From Carya illinoinensis (Eukaryota; Streptophyta; Magnoliopsida; Fagales; Juglandaceae), in assembly GCF_018687715.1 (NCBI RefSeq), contig NC_056752.1, forward strand, positions 39,468,501-39,532,500: a stretch of DNA of 64,000 bases. The letters are read 5' to 3'. Positions 60,504 through 64,000 of the stretch are shown piece after piece; the first letter of the stretch is position 1, and each line of letters begins with the position of its first letter. The notes under the pieces were generated by a model, which was not told where the DNA came from, did no database searches, and saw only the letters and a program-made list of their open reading frames with translations. The translations under genes and the position numbers were made by a program.

Positions 60504-60522
60504 AAACGTGCTGTGCACGTTT
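60504..60522 (-). other. Helitron 3' terminal hairpin
   Basis: 8-base perfect arms with a TGT/ACA loop. It is separated by AGCCTCCC (minus strand) from the terminal CTAG at 60492-60495. In Helitrons this hairpin marks the end of the transposed strand. Confidence 0.9.
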
Positions 60523-60957
60523 GCTTAGTTGTTTGTTTTTGTTGCATCATACAAAAATTTGTTTAGAGAAAATTTAAACATAAAAATAGAAATATAAACA
60601 GGATTTTGTTTTTCTGTTGCGTGATCATTGTAGTTATGGGCCAAATTGGACAGGGCCAATAGAGAGAACATTAAAATTTTTGTGTTGTTGCTGATTGAAT
60701 ATTTCTGGATCTGCAATAAGTTGGAGCATCCACTGTTTTTTTGAAACTTGTACTGCAACATTCTCAATAAATGGCAGATGCTCCTATATGTTTTATATTT
60801 AATGAAATTAGAGAATGAATAAATTTCTAAATAATTAATTTATATAAAAAAAAGAAAATAAAAAAATGATTAGTATTTTATCATGATAAAAAAGTAATTT
60901 TTTTTTTTTTTTTTTTTTTATGTTAGCTATAGAAACTATAGAAACAAAAAAATTTAC

Positions 60958-62870
60958 TTCTCCATTGTGATTCATGAAATCAACTGCAAAATAATCTAAT
61001 GCTTCCTCAGCAATTTCGCCAAACATCACTGCAACTAACTTTCCTGTCCCATCATCAAGTTCAACATATGCTCAACACCTAGAAATAATTAGAGCATGAT
61101 TTTTTGTTAAAATTGATAAAAATAAGTATATTTAAAATTTTTAGAGTGAATTATTAGGTGATAAAATTTAAAAATATATACCGTGGTTGAGCAACAATTT
61201 GGTGTTTGCAGTGGTAACAGAAGAAACTTTCATTGTGGTCATGTCCAGTTCCTTTATTACAATTGATGCAAGACATATAAATAAATATTTGCCGAAAGTT
61301 GATGATGTTTATTTTTGTTTTAATCCAGAATTTTGCTTTCTGTAACATGTAATAAACAATATGTTAGTTAGGATATATGAGTAACAATTTGAAATTGGTA
61401 GTAAAGAAGAGCATTTTACTTCCATTGGTTGTAAACTTTTCTTCAATGCAGCAACATCACAATTTTTTGTTATTTCTCGCAGACCAATTGATGATAATGA
61501 TGCAGGCGGAGATGTCAATGATTTTGCAATAATTTTATCTAGTATTGCATCATTAATTGTTGCCCTTAAAAAAGATGAAAAAAGAAATAATTTAAATATT
61601 GAATATATGCACATAAAGAATTTTGAACATAAATAAATTGATATGGAAGGAAAATAAAAGTTAGAAACTAATAAAAAAAATAAATTTATGAAAAATTGTT
61701 TAAAGATTAATCACCATTTTTGTAGTTGCTCTGCTTCAGGAAGATCCGGATTAATTGTGAAGACACTTGTTGGTCGTGATGATAAGGACAAATCTATATT
61801 ATAAATATTGGTTATTATTATTTAAAAAATATATTATTTATAAAAATATTTAACAATGAAAATTATTAAAGATACCATTATATGACCGAACTTTCAATTT
61901 TGTTGCAAGGATGATTGGTTTTCTTTCAATTATTTTAGAAATTTTTTGACATTCATCTTTCACAAAGCGTCCCCACATAGTTAAGCTGACTGGATTTAAG
62001 CTATAACATATGAAAGAAAACAATTAATAGAAATTTTATAAATGTTAAATTCAAAAAGAATTTTGAAAATAAAAATTAATAGATTTTCTTACCTTTGATC
62101 TATGACGTAAATTTCTTGAATGGTAATTGGTCCATTTGTTAATGTTATCTCTTTGGATGGCCTGATTTGAATTGCAATTGCCAGTAGATCTGATTAAAAA
62201 TATAAAAACTGTTAATTAATTGGTAATAAAAAATTTAAAACAAATAAGAATTTACCTATTTCTGCAATTGAGTCTTTGTAGGGATCTAATTGATCAATAG
62301 AGATGAAATTGAATTTTGGCGGCTCTAAATGTATTTCATCGTTTGGTACTTCTTCAATAATTGTCTTGGAATTTAAAATCCACTGAAATTCGTATGATTC
62401 TGAATTTAGGATCTAATGGTTTGACAAATGCATTTGTGATATAATACGACCGGAAGATATGTAGAGAATTTTTTCCTGAATCGATATCTGTCTCAAACAT
62501 GGTTGCTTGAACCCGATTTTCCTGCATTATATGAAAAACTTTAAGTAAAAATTTTTTATAATAATTTTTTTAAATGATTTTGAAAGAATTGGTTTAAAAA
62601 AATAAATTTGAAAATAAAATAGAATTAAATATAAGGAAAATGTAAATAATAGAAAATATAAATATTTTAATATTTAGTTAAATCTGTGTAATAAAAGAGA
62701 AATTGTAAAAATAGATATTATACCACTTGATTGATTAATGTCAAATTTTGGTATTTAACTGGTGTGTGCTGTCCAGTTCTTTTGGGAGATTTTTCTGCAA
62801 CGATCATTTTGATTTTTCAATTTTTTATGGCTGGAGAAATATCTTTGATTGATGTGAAAATTGGCCGCAT
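60958..62870 (-). pseudogene. Helitron-encoded replication protein A-like gene, eight visible exons, broken
   Basis: Relative of the RPA large subunit, a single-strand DNA-binding protein with OB folds. Visible exons: 62870-62727 (MRPIFTSIKDISPAIKN), 62521-62256, 62189-62093, 62000-61876 (SLTMWGRFVKDECQKISKII), 61793-61715, 61564-61420, 61339-61182 (zinc ribbon YMSCINCNKG with FFCYHCKHQIV) and 61078-60958 (AYVELDDGTGKLVAVMFGEI). Introns are GT-AG, and the frames join correctly across most junctions. Damage: a TGA where Trp is expected at codon 18 of exon 1, a frameshift in exon 2 near 62405 (the conserved reading shifts from KPLDPKFR to ESYEFQWIL), and a TGA two codons into exon 8 (RC then stop then AYVEL). 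More exons may follow below 60958. These are single changes of recent look, because most of the protein is still readable. Confidence 0.8.
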
Positions 62871-63066
62871 CTTTAAAAACTGCAAATTACAACAACAAAA
62901 AATGTGTAAGTATTGTAATAAAAAAGTAACGTATAAAAAATGAAATTAGTAAAAGTGTAATATAAAAACAATAAATTAATGAAATATATATAAAAAAAGG
63001 AATTTGTAATTTAGTTTTAGGGATAAAAATACATCATAAAATTAATATTTAATTACTTGCATAATT

Positions 63067-64000
63067 TCAATCGGAAGCTGCAATTGTTAATAATTTTGTA
63101 TATACAATATTTTTTGTAGAATTATTCTCTGATTCTTTCGTTGAGATTGGTCGTATTAAAATTTTGACTGCAGAAATAGTCTTTGCTCTTGATAAAGCAA
63201 CATATAATTGTCCATGTGAAAATACTGGTTGAGGTAAGTATATTCCAACAAAATCTAACGTTTGTCCTTGTGATTTATTTATACTCATTGAAAACCACTA
63301 TTTTCATCTGGTTTGGGCAAAAAAGGGATCCTTGGAATGAAAACTTTTTTGCCAGTCTGATGGCCAATTGCAATTTCTGCATGAATGACGTTATGATCAA
63401 AATTACGACAAATCAACCGTGTTCCGTTGCATAATCCTTCAGAAGGATTAATATTTCTAAGCAACATGATAGGATAATTCTGTTTGAGCAATAGTTGATG
63501 TTGAGGGAATCCATTTGGAGTTAATGTATTTAAGAAATCCTCCATAATTGCTTGTTCAGATGTATCAATTGTTTCATCAAAACTGTAATACTATTTGATA
63601 TCTCCTGGAAATCTTTGTATCAACAAATTGTTTATCTCATGCACATAACTGTTCTTTGGTGTCAATATGGCACGGTTCATCATGCTTGAAATATTTACTG
63701 AATATTTTGAAATATCATTAAAAACAGCATCTAATAATTGATCCAAAGAAGCAGTATCATTCTGATATGGAATTAACATGGCTGTAGGAATTTTGACATA
63801 TTCATCGATTGTAATTGGTGGCATTCCATTGCCTAATTCCAATATATAGTTTGAAAAATCTGGATCTAATCTTGCGCGCATATTTTCAGTCAGACGAATT
63901 TTTGTTAATGTGGGCCACAGATAAGAAGAAACCAAGCTAGCGTCAATTTGTTGTTGTCTTGTTCCTTTTGGAACAACAGGTAAAATTTGGCAAAAATCTC
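63067..64000 (-). pseudogene. Helitron helicase (Pif1-type), C-terminal half, broken, cut by window end
   Basis: 5'-to-3' DNA helicase domain of the Helitron RepHel protein. From 63998 the minus strand reads DFCQILPVVPKGTRQQIDAS (relatives have DFRQ), then LRLTENMRA-type KIRLTENMRARLDPDFSNYI. It reaches PGDIK followed by TAG at 63591. The second block continues with YYSFDET, FLNTLTPNGFPQHQLLLKQN and EGLCNGTRLICRNF up to PKPDEN. There a deletion of a few dozen bases with a frame change (near 63290) has removed the segment that normally leads into motif VI. The last block has SINKSQGQTLDFVGIYLPQP and FSHGQLYVALSRAKTI, the highly conserved motif VI region, ending at 63067. The Rep nuclease and helicase motifs I-II would be beyond the window. 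Confidence 0.88.

Larger units (their letters stand above)
60492..64000 (-). mobile_element. Helitron, 3' portion, extends past the window end
   Basis: In element orientation (minus strand) the 3' end is CTAG (60495-60492) followed by a host T, the standard Helitron ending. Eight bases before it lies a perfect hairpin with arms AAACGTGC (60504-60511) and GCACGTTT (60515-60522) and a 3-base loop. Upstream on the minus strand are an RPA-like gene (62870-60958) and the C-terminal half of a Pif1-type helicase (to 64000). Helicase plus RPA is the gene content of plant autonomous Helitrons. Both genes are broken, so this copy is not autonomous now. The 5' end (TC) and Rep domain must lie beyond 64000. 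Confidence 0.9.

Overview
This is a plant nuclear genome window, most likely from a woody eudicot. The evidence is AT-rich intergenic DNA, GT-AG spliced genes with short introns, plant-specific gene families (group VII ERF, GH28 polygalacturonase) and nested plant transposable elements. Two dispersed short repeats recall ones I associate with Fagales such as walnut or hickory. That placement is a memory-based guess, not a demonstration.

Host genes are few. All four candidates lie on the minus strand: a two-exon group VII ERF transcription factor (1196-2247), a two-exon TPR protein with a long Ser/Gly/Asn-rich N-terminus (8474-10560), a five-exon polygalacturonase with all GH28 catalytic motifs (26674-29059), and a short unrecognised 68-residue protein (53141-53347).

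Most of the rest is transposon. From left to right: (1) an old Ty3/gypsy element, 12601-25140, minus strand, with its reverse transcriptase split by a 6.9 kb hAT element (15240-22160). The hAT element itself carries a 2.1 kb solo-LTR-like insertion (16529-18644), giving three levels of nesting with target-site duplications at the inner two. (2) Degraded repeat and transposase fragments, 31700-36400. (3) A 1.8 kb solo LTR with TSD CTTTA, 36403-38234. (4) CACTA-like debris and a plant-transposon-protein ORF fragment, 38298-41975. (5) A decayed Ty1/copia element, 42112-47427, minus strand. (6) A non-coding LTR retrotransposon with perfect TSD TTCTT whose interior is built largely from three different tandem arrays, 47705-51531. 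(7) An apparently intact young Ty1/copia element, 53742-59214, with an unbroken 1287-residue polyprotein, TSD TTCAC and LTRs differing at about six positions. It sits inside the gag of an older copia fragment (53444-59528). (8) The 3' end of an autonomous-type Helitron on the minus strand, 60492 to beyond 64000. It has a textbook hairpin plus CTAG terminus, a decayed Pif1-type helicase and a separate multi-exon RPA-like pseudogene.

No tRNA, rRNA, CRISPR or other RNA gene was recognised. Splice sites, TSDs and element ends were read by eye. Family names come from motif recognition, not from a database search.
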